64,000 nt of DNA from Wenjunlia tyrosinilytica (GTDB lineage: Bacteria > Actinomycetota > Actinomycetes > Streptomycetales > Streptomycetaceae). Each line of letters opens with the position of its first letter. Positions within the stretch are counted from its first letter, which is position 1. The stretch spans positions 186,001 to 250,000 of the forward strand of contig NZ_BMMS01000005.1 of assembly GCF_014646055.1 (NCBI RefSeq), given 5' to 3'. The notes beneath the pieces were generated by a model that saw only the letters and a program-made list of their open reading frames with translations, had not been told where the DNA came from and searched no databases. Of this stretch, positions 50,489 through 59,939 are shown one piece after another. Both the position numbers and the translations under genes were made by a program.

Positions 50489-52495
50489 ATGACCAGCACC
50501 GGTCCGTACGGGAACGCCGAGGGACCGCCGACGGATTCCGCCGCCCAGAGCGACTCCGCCGCCGCGGTGCTCTCTCTCGACGGCCGTGTCCGAGCTCTCA
50601 ACGAGCGCATGGCCGCGGCACTGGGAGTCCGCGTCCACGAGAGCGAAGGACGGCTCTTCGGTGACCTGATGGCGTCGGACTTCCAGCGGACGACCGCGGA
50701 GTTCCTCGTCCACGCGGCCAGGGAGAGCAGCGACCCGTCCACGATGCGGGTGCTGGAGTTCCCGGGCGCGCACGGCACACCGCTCGCCTGCCTGGTCGAG
50801 GCCACCCGGATCACCCCTCCCGGCCAGGAGGCGTTCGTCCAGGTCAGAGAGGTCGACCTGCACGGGAGACTGGGCATGATGCTCGTCGCCTTCCGGCTCG
50901 TGGCCAAGCTCGCCGATGTGGCCCTGTGGGTGTACGCCGACAAGGAGCGGCGGCTGGAGTGGCTGGGAGGCTCCTTCACGCTCACCGCACTGGCCCCGGC
51001 GGCCGAGTTCTCCCTCAAGGAGATCCTGCGGCGGATCCACCCGGAGGACATCGCCGCGGTACGCGCAGTCATCCGCAGCTCGGAGGGGCAGTCGGACTGG
51101 ACCCCGTTCCGCTTCCTCACCGACCGGGACGCCTGGCATCAGCTGGCCGTCCAGACCCACCGCGCGCGTCTGGGCCTGGACGGCCCGGAGCGGCTGGTCG
51201 GGGTCGTCCGCGACGACACCGAGCGGATCGCGCGCCAGAAGTCGCTCATGGACCAGCTGCGCATCGAACGCGAACGCGGTGAGCAGATCGCCGAGATCTC
51301 CTCCGCGCTGATCGGCGCCACCACCGAGGGCGAGCTGCGGCAGGTCGTGCTGGACCGGGTGGCGGCGGCTTTCGGCGGAACGGGCACCCTGCTGGCGTTC
51401 ACCGACCACGACCGGCTGCGCGTCTCCTCCGGACCCGGCATCGACCCCCGGCTCGCCGCCGCCATGGACGGGATGCCGCTCAACGCGGAACGGCCTCTGA
51501 CGTACGCCATCCGGACGGGAGAGCCGCAGTTCATCGCCGACCGGGCCGAGTACGCCGTCCGCTGGCCGCGGGCGCAGGAGATCCTGACGCTGACCGACGC
51601 CGCGGCCTACTCGATGATCCCGTTCGGCATCGGAGGGCGGCCGCTCGGCGGCTGGGTCGTGGCCTACAAGAACGAGCACCGCCCCTCGTCCGACGAGCGC
51701 GCGCTCATCCGGACCCTGGGCCAGCTGACCGGGCAGGCGCTGGAGCGTCTGAAGCTGCAGCAGGCCCGGATCGAGCTCGCCGCGGCGCTGCAGCGCAATA
51801 TGCTGCCGCCCCCGCTGGACGTGATCCCCGGACTCCAGGTGGCCGCCCGCTACCAGCCCGCCCGCCACGGCCTGGACATCGGCGGCGACTGGTACGACGC
51901 GTTCCCCCTGCCCGACGGCACCGTGGCCCTGGTGATCGGCGACGCCGAGGGCCACGACGTGGACGCCGCCGCCTTCATGGGCCAGGTGCGCAGCGCCATC
52001 CGCGCCTTCGCCTCCCACGAGCCGGCGCCCGGAACGGTCCTCAGCAGGACCAATGAGTTGCTGCTCGCGATGGGCGCCCCGACGTTCGCCAGCTGCACCA
52101 TCCTGCGCTTCGACCCCCGGGACGCCACCGTCACGGGAGCCTGCGCGGGCCATGTGCCCCTGCTGTGGACGCGGGCAGACGGCTCGCACGGGGACTTCGA
52201 GATCCATGGAGGGCCCGTCCTCGGAGTGCTGCACGGCGCCCACTACCCGGACGAGACCTTCTCGCTCGAGAGGGACACCACTTTGCTCCTGGTCACGGAC
52301 GGGGTGCTGGAGGGCCCGGACCGCAGCCTCGACGACGGGCTCGAGATGGCCGCCGCACTGGCGGCGCAGGCCCAGCGGGAGGGGCTGGACCCCGAACGGA
52401 CCGCGGACCGCGTGCTCGGTGCCGCCATCAGCATCGGCCATGTCGACGATGCCGCGGTGCTGGTGGCACGCAGGAGCCCGGCGGCCGTCTCCTAG
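50489..52495 (+). CDS. PAS-GAF-SpoIIE (PP2C-type) serine phosphatase
   Basis: This 668-aa cytosolic regulator has a first PAS-like domain at about 20-105, a second at about 130-250 (ending VRDDTERIARQK), a GAF domain at about 270-415, and a PPM/SpoIIE phosphatase domain at about 440-660. The metal-binding motifs are GGDWYDAFPL and IGDAEGHDVDAA. Such proteins dephosphorylate anti-anti-sigma factors and so release sigma factors under stress; the partner is not encoded nearby. No anti-sigma kinase domain is attached, unlike its neighbour. No clear ribosome site precedes the ATG at 50489. Its stop codon overlaps that of the convergent phosphatase gene in the 4-bp CTAG (52492-52495). Confidence 0.88.
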   Translation: MTSTGPYGNAEGPPTDSAAQSDSAAAVLSLDGRVRALNERMAAALGVRVHESEGRLFGDLMASDFQRTTAEFLVHAARESSDPSTMRVLEFPGAHGTPLACLVEATRITPPGQEAFVQVREVDLHGRLGMMLVAFRLVAKLADVALWVYADKERRLEWLGGSFTLTALAPAAEFSLKEILRRIHPEDIAAVRAVIRSSEGQSDWTPFRFLTDRDAWHQLAVQTHRARLGLDGPERLVGVVRDDTERIARQKSLMDQLRIERERGEQIAEISSALIGATTEGELRQVVLDRVAAAFGGTGTLLAFTDHDRLRVSSGPGIDPRLAAAMDGMPLNAERPLTYAIRTGEPQFIADRAEYAVRWPRAQEILTLTDAAAYSMIPFGIGGRPLGGWVVAYKNEHRPSSDERALIRTLGQLTGQALERLKLQQARIELAAALQRNMLPPPLDVIPGLQVAARYQPARHGLDIGGDWYDAFPLPDGTVALVIGDAEGHDVDAAAFMGQVRSAIRAFASHEPAPGTVLSRTNELLLAMGAPTFASCTILRFDPRDATVTGACAGHVPLLWTRADGSHGDFEIHGGPVLGVLHGAHYPDETFSLERDTTLLLVTDGVLEGPDRSLDDGLEMAAALAAQAQREGLDPERTADRVLGAAISIGHVDDAAVLVARRSPAAVS

Positions 52496-55281
52496 TCCCG
52501 CGCGGGACAGGGACCGGGGACGCCCGGTCGGCCCTGTGCGGGCTCGTTCGTCCCGCGCAGTGGCTGTTCGGTCCAGATGACCTTGCCCTCGGCCGTGTAC
52601 CTGGTGCCCCACCGCTCGGCGAACTGGGCGACGAGGAACAGCCCCCGTCCTCCCTCGTCCGTGCTGGTGGCCCGGCGCATGTGCGGGGAGGTGTTGCTGC
52701 TGTCGCAGACCTCGCAGATCAGCTTGTCGTCCCGCAGCAGGCGCACCCGGATCGGGCCGTCGGCGTAGCGGATGGCGTTGGTGATGAGCTCGCTCAGGAT
52801 CAGCTCGGTGCTGAAGGCGGTCTCCTCGTCCACCTGCCACTCCTCCAGCCTGCCGGTGACGTCGGCGCGGACACGGCCGACGGCCGCCGGGTCGGAGGGC
52901 ACCTCCCACTCGGCGATCCGGGACTCGTCCAGCACCCGGGTGCGGGCGACGAGCAGCACCACGTCGTCGCTGGAGCGGGCGGGCTCGAGTGCGTCGAGCA
53001 CCGACCGGCAGGTCTCCTCCGGAGTGCGGCCGGGGTGGGCGAGCGCCTTGCGCAGGAGTTCGAGACCGGTGTCGATGTCCCGCTCGCGGTGTTCGAGCAG
53101 TCCATTCGTGTACAGGACCAGCCGGCTTCCCTCGGGCAGCCGCAGCTCGGCCGTCTCGAAGGGGAGACCGCCCAGCCCCAGGGGTGTGCCGACCGGCAGG
53201 TCGGGGAAGTCCACCGACCCGTCGGGGCGCACGAGCGCGGGCAGGGGATGGCCCGCCCTGGCGAAGGTGCAGATCCTCGAGACGGGATCGTAGATCGCGT
53301 ACACGCAGGTGGCACCGGTGACCTCCACGCCGGTGTGGCCGGGGGCCTCCTCCTGGTCGATACCGGTGACGAGCTCATCGAGGTGGGCCAGGATCTCGTC
53401 GGGCGGCAGGTCGAGGGAGGAGAAGTTCTGCACGGCGGTGCGCAGACGCCCCATCGTGGCGGCGGCGTGCAGGCCGTGGCCGACGACATCGCCCACGACC
53501 AGGGCGACCCGGCGGCCGGAGAGCGGGATGACGTCGAACCAGTCCCCGCCCACGCCGGAGTGCGCGGGCAGATAGCGGTGGGCGACGTCGAGGGCGCTCT
53601 GCTCGGGCGTACCGCGGGGCAGCAGGCTGCGTTGCAGTGTCACCGCCATGCTGTGCTCGCGTGTGTAGCGGCGGGCGTTGTCGATGCACAGGGCCGCGCG
53701 GGCGACCAGTTCCTCGGCGAGCGAGAGATCGGCCTCGTCGAAGGGGCGGGGCTCCTGCGAGCGCCAGAAATTGGCCATGCCCAGCACGACGCCGCGGGCG
53801 GACAGCGGCACCGTGATCAGTGAGTGCAACCCGAATTCGACGATGCGCTTGGCCCGGTCGGGGTCCTGCTCCTGCCAGCCGGAGAACAGCGTCAGATCGG
53901 GCTCGAGCACGGCGCGCCCGCTGCCGAACCCGAACGCCTGAGGCGTGGAGGGCACAAACTTGATCAGCTCGCCCAGCGGGTACAGCGGCTGGTCCTGCCG
54001 GATGCCGCTGACCGCCGTGCGGCGCATCGAGGTGCCCGTCGCCGCGGTCGGCTCCCCGCCCTTGAGGACGGTGTCCACCAGGTCCACGGTGACGTAGTCG
54101 GCCAGGCGCGGGACGGCGACCGCCGTCAGTTCCTCGGCGGTCCGGACGACATCGAGGGTGCTGCCGATCCGCCCGCCCGCGTCGTACAGCAGCTTCAGCC
54201 GTCTGCGGGCCGCCTCCGCCCTGTCGGACAGGGCGCGCAGCTCGGTGGAGTCCCTGATCGTGGCCACGCTGCCCGGCGGGCCGCCGTTGCCGCTGGTCGG
54301 CCGGTGGTTCACGGCCAGCAGCCGGTCGCCCGAGGGCTGCACCTCGTCCGTGGCCTCGCGCCCCGAGGCCAGGAGACCGGCCAGGGATGGGGCGAGGCCG
54401 AGGTCGGTGACGCTGCGGCCCTCCGCATCCGGCGGCAGGTCGAGGAGCCTGCGCGCCTCGTCGTTGGCCAGCAGGAGGCGGCGCTCGTCCCCGACGATGA
54501 GCACGCCCTCGCGCACCGCGTGCAGGACGGCGTCGTGGTGCTCGTACATGCTGGTCATCTCGGCGGGGTCGAGGCCGTGCGTCTGGCGGCGCAGCCGCCG
54601 GGTGACCAGGGCCGCGCCTCCGGTGGCCAGGGCGAGGGCGGCCGCCGCGGCGCCGAGGACGACCGGCAGCTGCCGGACGACGACACCGCTCACCTTGTCG
54701 ACCGTGATCCCGGCGGAGACCAGCCCGGCGACGGACCCATCGGGCCTGGTGACGGGGACCACCGCGCGCACGGACTTGCCGAGGGTCCCGGTGTAGGTCT
54801 CCGTGAACGAGCGCCCGGCGGCGGCCGGGGCGGTGGTGCCGAGGAAGTGCTTGCCGATCAGGGCGGGGTTGGGGTGGGTGTAGCGGATGCCGTCGGTGGT
54901 CATCGCGACGATGAAGTCGACGTCGGAGTGCCTGCGCGCCTCCTCGGCGCGCGGTTGCAGCACGACGGACGGCTCGGGGCGGTCCAAGGCGGCCACGATG
55001 CCCGGGGAGTGCGCGAATGTCTCCGCGACGGCGAGCGAGCGGTTGCGGGCCTCCTGCGTACTGTCGTGGCGGGACTCCAGGACGAGGGCCGCCACGGCGG
55101 CCACGACGAGCAGGACAACCACCACCGCCTGCAGGACGAACACCTGCCCGGCAACGCTCCGCACCCCCAGCCGCGCCCGCAGACCCTCCGGCCCACGCGG
55201 CACGGACGGCTCACGTCCCTGATGCCGGCCGCGGAGCGAGGGGGTTGGCACAGCCCGGAATCGGCCCACGGATCGGACCAT
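52492..55281 (-). CDS. Membrane sensor SpoIIE phosphatase with anti-sigma kinase domain
   Basis: This 929-aa protein contains, in order, a membrane helix (about 44-67), a single-Cache extracytoplasmic sensor (about 68-195), a second helix (about 205-227), a PAS domain (about 240-345), and a GAF domain (about 355-545). These are followed by a PPM/SpoIIE phosphatase domain (about 570-780, GGDWFDVIPL and VGDVVGHGLHAA) and a C-terminal HATPase of the RsbW type (about 800-905, SELITNAIRYADG and GGRGLFLVAQFAERWG). It thus joins signal input, phosphatase and anti-sigma kinase in one chain, a Streptomyces hallmark. The Cache domain suggests a small-molecule ligand outside the cell. It is convergent with the cytosolic paralogue, and the stop codons overlap. 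Confidence 0.9.
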   Translation of the reverse strand: MVRSVGRFRAVPTPSLRGRHQGREPSVPRGPEGLRARLGVRSVAGQVFVLQAVVVVLLVVAAVAALVLESRHDSTQEARNRSLAVAETFAHSPGIVAALDRPEPSVVLQPRAEEARRHSDVDFIVAMTTDGIRYTHPNPALIGKHFLGTTAPAAAGRSFTETYTGTLGKSVRAVVPVTRPDGSVAGLVSAGITVDKVSGVVVRQLPVVLGAAAAALALATGGAALVTRRLRRQTHGLDPAEMTSMYEHHDAVLHAVREGVLIVGDERRLLLANDEARRLLDLPPDAEGRSVTDLGLAPSLAGLLASGREATDEVQPSGDRLLAVNHRPTSGNGGPPGSVATIRDSTELRALSDRAEAARRRLKLLYDAGGRIGSTLDVVRTAEELTAVAVPRLADYVTVDLVDTVLKGGEPTAATGTSMRRTAVSGIRQDQPLYPLGELIKFVPSTPQAFGFGSGRAVLEPDLTLFSGWQEQDPDRAKRIVEFGLHSLITVPLSARGVVLGMANFWRSQEPRPFDEADLSLAEELVARAALCIDNARRYTREHSMAVTLQRSLLPRGTPEQSALDVAHRYLPAHSGVGGDWFDVIPLSGRRVALVVGDVVGHGLHAAATMGRLRTAVQNFSSLDLPPDEILAHLDELVTGIDQEEAPGHTGVEVTGATCVYAIYDPVSRICTFARAGHPLPALVRPDGSVDFPDLPVGTPLGLGGLPFETAELRLPEGSRLVLYTNGLLEHRERDIDTGLELLRKALAHPGRTPEETCRSVLDALEPARSSDDVVLLVARTRVLDESRIAEWEVPSDPAAVGRVRADVTGRLEEWQVDEETAFSTELILSELITNAIRYADGPIRVRLLRDDKLICEVCDSSNTSPHMRRATSTDEGGRGLFLVAQFAERWGTRYTAEGKVIWTEQPLRGTNEPAQGRPGVPGPCPARD

Positions 55282-55455
55282 AGGCCATGTCTAACACCGG
55301 GGGCCACCCCGAGTCGACCGCGACTGCGAGCCCCGAGCCTCGGTGCCCGGCGGGCGCGCCGGAGATCCCAAGCCGACGCCTCCGGCCGGGGGCATGGCGC
55401 CGGCGCCGTGCCCCGTCGACGGCGCAGGTCCGTCGCCGCCTGCGTGCGGGCGTGG

Positions 55456-55500
55456 CGGTGCCCACTCCCGGGGCACTGGGTGCCCCGGGAGTGGGCACCG
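55456..55500. terminator. Perfect 20-bp inverted repeat
   Basis: GGTGCCCACTCCCGGGGCA (55457-55475) pairs without mismatch with its reverse complement at 55481-55499 around a 5-nt loop; a flanking C-G pair makes 20 bp. It lies about 140 bp beyond the protease stop codon and likely terminates that transcript. The remaining sequence of the 355-bp gap (55282-55637) shows no gene. Confidence 0.8.
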
Positions 55501-55637
55501 TCGGTCAACGAGGTGTTACGCGGCCCATGGCCGCCTCCGCGGTGCGGAGGGGGATCCGTCGGATCAGACCCTGCGAAGGCGCGGTACGTCGTTCCCCGCT
55601 CGCGGTTCGCTGCCCGCGGCGATTCGGGAACTCGGGC

Positions 55638-57140
55638 TCAGCCCTGGCCCGCGCCGTTGTGGTCGGCCGAGCCGCCCGAGGCAGCCGCACCCGCGGCGTC
55701 AGCGCCGCCGTAATCCGCACCACCGGCGTCAGCGCCACCGTCATCCGCGCCACCGGCATCGGCACCGCCGACAGCCGCGCCACCGGCATCGGCACCGCCG
55801 ACAGCCGCGCCACCCGCGTCAGCGCCACCGTCATCCGCACCACCAGCAGCCGCACCACCCACGTCAGCACCACCGGCAGCCGCACCACCGTCATCCGCGC
55901 CACCGGCAGCACCGCCAGCAGCCGCGCCACCGTCATCCGCACCACCGGCGTCGGCGCCACCGTCATCCGCACCACCGGCGTCGGCGCCACCGTCATCCGC
56001 GCCACCGGCGTCGGCGCCGCCGCCGTTGCCGTTGCCGATTTCGGCGCCCAGTGCCTGAAGCGCCGTGGTCACCGGCTGGAAGAACGTTACGCCGCCCTGC
56101 TTGCAGTCGCCGCTGCCGCCCGAGGTCAGGCCCACCGCCGACTTGCCGGAGAACATCGAGCCGCCGCTGTCGCCCGGCTCGGCGCACACATCGGTCTGGA
56201 TGAGGCCGTTGACGATGTCTCCGTTGCCGTAGTTCACCGTCGCGTTGAGCCCGGTCACCGTGCCGTCGCGCAGCCCGGTCGTGCTGCCGCTGCGCTGGAC
56301 CTTCATGCCCACGCTCGCCTCGGCGGCCTCGGTGATCTCCTGTGTGTTGCCGTCCTTGAGGTCGACCGTGCTGGACGCAGCGGTTTTGGCGTCGTCGTAC
56401 TTCACGAGCGAGAAGTCGCTCACGGGGAACTTCGAGTCCACGACGCTGCCCAGCGCGGTGTTGCCCGCTTGGTCGGCGGTCCAGGTCTTCGCGGCGTTGC
56501 CGCAGTGGCCCGCCGTCAGGAAGCCCGGGGCCCCGTCGACCGTGACATTGAAGCCGAGCGAGCAGCGCACACCGCCACCGAAGATGGCGTCACCGCCGTC
56601 GACACCCGCGGCGTCGCCCGCCGCGAAGGGCTTGAACGCCCCCGCGACCTTTCTGACGGACACCATGCCGCTGAGGGGGTCGGTCGCCCTGTTCAGCCTG
56701 GCCATCTTCGCGCCGGTGACCGTGCTGTCGGCGACGACGGCGACCTTGTTCGTCCTGGGGTCGATCGACCAGGCCGTGCCCGGCACCGACGCCTTCGTGC
56801 TCAGCGTCCGGGTGACGCTCTTGAGCTCCGCCGTGCTGTTCTCGACGATTCTCGCGACTCCGCCGCGTTCGCGCACTTCCTGCGCGGCCTGCTTGTCCAG
56901 CACATTCACGACCAGTCGGTCCTCGGAGCCGTCGAAGTACCAGCCTGCGGCGTCCTCGCCCAGGTCCGTCGCGAGGGTCGACCCGAGCCGAGCGGCCTGC
57001 TGGAGGGTCATCGACCGTGGGCTCGGCGTTCTGTCGGAGCTCGCGTTGGCGTTGGGCAGCAGGATCGCCGCCGCCCCGAGCACGGCCACACTCGCTCCGG
57101 CTATCGCACCCGTTCGCTTGTTTACCCGTCGGTGACTCAA
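55638..57140 (-). CDS. Streptogrisin-like S1 protease with Gly/Ala/Asp repeat tail
   Basis: This 500-aa secreted protease has a signal peptide (about residues 1-34), an alpha-lytic-type propeptide (about 45-175) and a mature chymotrypsin-fold domain (about 185-368). The triad is His212 (LTAGHC), Asp242 (SDFSLVKY) and Ser325 (EPGDSGGS). In place of the carbohydrate-binding modules sometimes found here, residues about 370-500 are a low-complexity tail of GGAD, GGAA and DDGGADA units encoded by tandem DNA repeats. A TTG start at 57140 with GGAGG 8 nt upstream is the only sensible one. It is divergent from the glpF gene. Function of the tail is unknown. Confidence 0.88.
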   Translation of the reverse strand: MSHRRVNKRTGAIAGASVAVLGAAAILLPNANASSDRTPSPRSMTLQQAARLGSTLATDLGEDAAGWYFDGSEDRLVVNVLDKQAAQEVRERGGVARIVENSTAELKSVTRTLSTKASVPGTAWSIDPRTNKVAVVADSTVTGAKMARLNRATDPLSGMVSVRKVAGAFKPFAAGDAAGVDGGDAIFGGGVRCSLGFNVTVDGAPGFLTAGHCGNAAKTWTADQAGNTALGSVVDSKFPVSDFSLVKYDDAKTAASSTVDLKDGNTQEITEAAEASVGMKVQRSGSTTGLRDGTVTGLNATVNYGNGDIVNGLIQTDVCAEPGDSGGSMFSGKSAVGLTSGGSGDCKQGGVTFFQPVTTALQALGAEIGNGNGGGADAGGADDGGADAGGADDGGADAGGADDGGAAAGGAAGGADDGGAAAGGADVGGAAAGGADDGGADAGGAAVGGADAGGAAVGGADAGGADDGGADAGGADYGGADAAGAAASGGSADHNGAGQG

Positions 57141-57453
57141 CTCACTGACCTCCAGAGGGGGAAGGTTCGGCGGACGGGACGCGGGACGCGGTCCTGGGGC
57201 TCCCGCGTCCCATCCACCGACTCATACGCACCGCGAGCCCCAAGTGCCTCAACGCGTAAGCGTTTTTGTTGGACCGACGGCCGCCCGGACACCCAAGCGA
57301 GCACGGTCGCGACCCGGGCAAACCCGGTCGCACCGTCACCCGATTGGCCGCACTCCGCAGGCGAACGGGCACCCCTCTCGCACACGATTGGGGCTGGATG
57401 TGGCCTACCCGGTCGTCCGCAGGACCCTCGGGGATTCCGGAGGCGGGAAGCAC
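57141..57453. other. Divergent control region of protease and glpFK
   Basis: This gap of about 310 bp should carry the promoters of the protease (minus strand) and the glycerol operon (plus strand). The AT-richest point is around 57255-57275 (AAGCGTTTTTGTTGG). No palindrome convincing enough to name as a GylR-type operator was found. Confidence 0.45.
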
Positions 57454-58311
57454 ATGGCTGAACAGACTCGAAAAGCACCTCGACGCTCAACGGGACTCAT
57501 CCTCGAACTCTCCTCCGAGTTCGCCGGAACGATGGTCCTGATCCTCTTCGGCTGCGGCGTGGTGGCGCAGGTGGTCACCGGCGCGATCGACATCGCCCCC
57601 GGTGCGCTGGGCAACCACGACAGCATCGCCTGGGCATGGGGTCTCGGTGTCACGCTGGGCGTCTACACGGCGGCGCGACTGAGCGGCGCGCACATCAACC
57701 CGGCGGTCACGCTGTCCCTCGCCATCTTCAAGGGCTTCCCTTGGAGCAAGGTGGCCCCGTACGCCGTGGCACAGACAGCCGGCGCGTTCGTCGCGGCCCT
57801 GCTGGTGCGCTGGAACTACACGGAGGCGCTGGCCAAGGCCGACCCCACGCACACCATCAAGACCCAGGGAGTGTTCTCGACCCTCCCCGGCAACGGTGTA
57901 CTGCCCGTCAGCCAGTGGGGCGCGCTGCGTGACCAGATCATCGGCACGGCGATCCTGGTCCTGCTGATCTTCGCCGTCACGGACCTGCTCAACACTCCGC
58001 CGGGTGCCAACCTCGCCCCGTTCATCATCGGTCTGATCGTCGTGGCGATCGGTATGGCGTGGGGCGCCGACGCGGGATACGCCATCAACCCGGCCCGTGA
58101 CTTCGGGCCCCGCCTCGCCAGCTACTTCACCGGATACGGCGGAGCATGGCGAGATCAGTACGGCGACATCTACTTCTGGGTGCCCATCGTCGGCCCCCTG
58201 ATCGGCGGCCCCGTCGGTGCGGCCTTCTACAAGATCTTCGTCGGCCGCCTGATCCCCATGGCCGGCGCGCCGGAGGTCGGACGCACCCCCGAGCCGGAGG
58301 CCGAGGCCTGA
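57454..58311 (+). CDS. glpF: Glycerol uptake facilitator, aquaporin family
   Basis: This 285-aa MIP-family channel has six membrane helices and two half-helices with the NPA motifs at 82-84 (SGAHINPAVTL) and 212-214 (GYAINPARDFGPR). The Asp after the second NPAR (Asp216) is characteristic of glycerol-conducting members rather than water-only aquaporins. It would let glycerol and similar polyols enter by facilitated diffusion, to be trapped by the kinase encoded 66 bp downstream. GGAGG and GGGAAG lie upstream of the ATG at 57454; longer in-frame starts cover divergent promoter DNA and are rejected. Confidence 0.93.
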   Translation: MAEQTRKAPRRSTGLILELSSEFAGTMVLILFGCGVVAQVVTGAIDIAPGALGNHDSIAWAWGLGVTLGVYTAARLSGAHINPAVTLSLAIFKGFPWSKVAPYAVAQTAGAFVAALLVRWNYTEALAKADPTHTIKTQGVFSTLPGNGVLPVSQWGALRDQIIGTAILVLLIFAVTDLLNTPPGANLAPFIIGLIVVAIGMAWGADAGYAINPARDFGPRLASYFTGYGGAWRDQYGDIYFWVPIVGPLIGGPVGAAFYKIFVGRLIPMAGAPEVGRTPEPEAEA

Positions 58312-58377
58312 TCCGGACCGCGGAGTCCGCAACCTCGAAGGCGCAAGCCCGCAGGCAACCCAGGAGAGGCGGCAGCG

Positions 58378-59895
58378 ATGCCGGAATTCGTCGGAGCGGT
58401 GGACCAGGGCACCACCAGCACTCGCTTCATGATCTTCGACCACGACGGCAACGAAGTGGCGAAGGCCCAGCTCGAACACGCCCAGATCCTGCCGCGCTCC
58501 GGATGGGTCGAGCACGACCCGGTGGAGATCTGGGAACGCACCAACACCGTGATGCAGAACGCCGTCCGGGAAGGGGGCCTGTCGGCCTCCGACCTGACCG
58601 CGGTCGGCATCACCAACCAGCGGGAGACGACCGTCGTCTGGGACCCGCGTACCGGCCGTCCCTACTACAACGCGATCGTCTGGCAGGACACGAGGACGGA
58701 CTCCATCGCGGCCGCCCTGGAACGCGAGGGCCATGGCGAGGTCATCCGCCGCAAGGCGGGCCTGCCTCCGGCCACGTACTTCTCCGGCGGCAAGATCAAG
58801 TGGATGCTGGAGAACGTCGACGGCCTGCGGGAGGCCGCCGAGCAGGGCCACGCGATCTTCGGCAACACCGACTGCTGGGTGCTGTGGAACCTCACCGGCG
58901 GCCCCGACGGCGGAATCCACGCCACCGACGTCACCAACGCCAGCCGCACGATGCTGATGAACCTCGAAACCCTCGACTGGGACGACGAGCTCCTCGGCAT
59001 CTTCGGCATCCCACGCGCGATGCTGCCGACCATCAACCCCTCCTCCCACGCGGAGGCGTACGGTCAGGCACGCACCTCCCGACCACTGCGGTCCGCCGTC
59101 CCCATCACCGGGGTGCTCGGCGACCAGCAGGCGGCCACCGTGGGCCAGGTCTGCTTCGCGACCGGTGAGGCCAAGAACACCTACGGCACCGGTAACTTCC
59201 TGGTCCTCAACACCGGCACCGACCTGGTCCGGTCCGAGCACGGTCTGCTGACCACCGTGGCCTACCAGTTCGGAGACAGCCCGGCGATCTACGCCCTCGA
59301 GGGCTCGATGGCCGTCACGGGCTCCGCGGTGCAGTGGCTGCGCGACCAGCTGAAGATCATCACCACGGCGGCCGAGAGCGAACGGCTCGCGAGCACGGTC
59401 GAGGACAACGGCGGCATGTACTTCGTGCCCGCGTTCTCCGGCCTGTTCGCGCCGTACTGGCGCTCGGACGCCCGAGGGGCGATCGTGGGCCTGTCCCGCT
59501 TCCACACCAACGGCCACTTGGCGCGGGCGGCTCTGGAGGCCATCTGCTACCAGAGCCGGGACGTGGTGGAGGCCATGGAGCAGGACTCGGGTGTCCATCT
59601 GGACGTGCTCAAGGTGGACGGCGGTGTGACCGCCAACGACCTGTGCATGCAGATCCAGGCGGACGTCCTCGGCGTACCGGTCAGCCGTCCGGTCGTGGCC
59701 GAGACCACGGCGCTCGGCGCCGCCTACGCGGCCGGGCTCGCCACCGGCTTCTGGCGGGACACCGATGAACTGCGCTCCCACTGGCAGGAGTCCAGGCGCT
59801 GGGCGCCGCAGTGGAACGACGAGCAGCGCGACGAGGGTTACGCCGGCTGGAAGAAGGCCGTCGAACGGACCTTGGACTGGGTCACGGTCACCTGA
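58378..59895 (+). CDS. glpK: Glycerol kinase
   Basis: This 505-aa FGGY-family kinase would phosphorylate glycerol to sn-glycerol 3-phosphate with ATP. Diagnostic segments are [15 protein letters not shown] at the N-terminus, [35 protein letters not shown] with the catalytic Asp region, and [15 protein letters not shown] near the C-terminus. Length and motif order are standard. AGGAGAGG precedes the ATG. It follows glpF; no glycerol-3-phosphate dehydrogenase (glpD) gene lies in the window, so the operon here covers uptake and trapping only. Confidence 0.95.
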   Translation: MPEFVGAVDQGTTSTRFMIFDHDGNEVAKAQLEHAQILPRSGWVEHDPVEIWERTNTVMQNAVREGGLSASDLTAVGITNQRETTVVWDPRTGRPYYNAIVWQDTRTDSIAAALEREGHGEVIRRKAGLPPATYFSGGKIKWMLENVDGLREAAEQGHAIFGNTDCWVLWNLTGGPDGGIHATDVTNASRTMLMNLETLDWDDELLGIFGIPRAMLPTINPSSHAEAYGQARTSRPLRSAVPITGVLGDQQAATVGQVCFATGEAKNTYGTGNFLVLNTGTDLVRSEHGLLTTVAYQFGDSPAIYALEGSMAVTGSAVQWLRDQLKIITTAAESERLASTVEDNGGMYFVPAFSGLFAPYWRSDARGAIVGLSRFHTNGHLARAALEAICYQSRDVVEAMEQDSGVHLDVLKVDGGVTANDLCMQIQADVLGVPVSRPVVAETTALGAAYAAGLATGFWRDTDELRSHWQESRRWAPQWNDEQRDEGYAGWKKAVERTLDWVTVT

Positions 59896-59939
59896 CCACG
59901 GCCTGCCGGCACCGGGCTTCTTGGACAGGAGGTTAGGCC

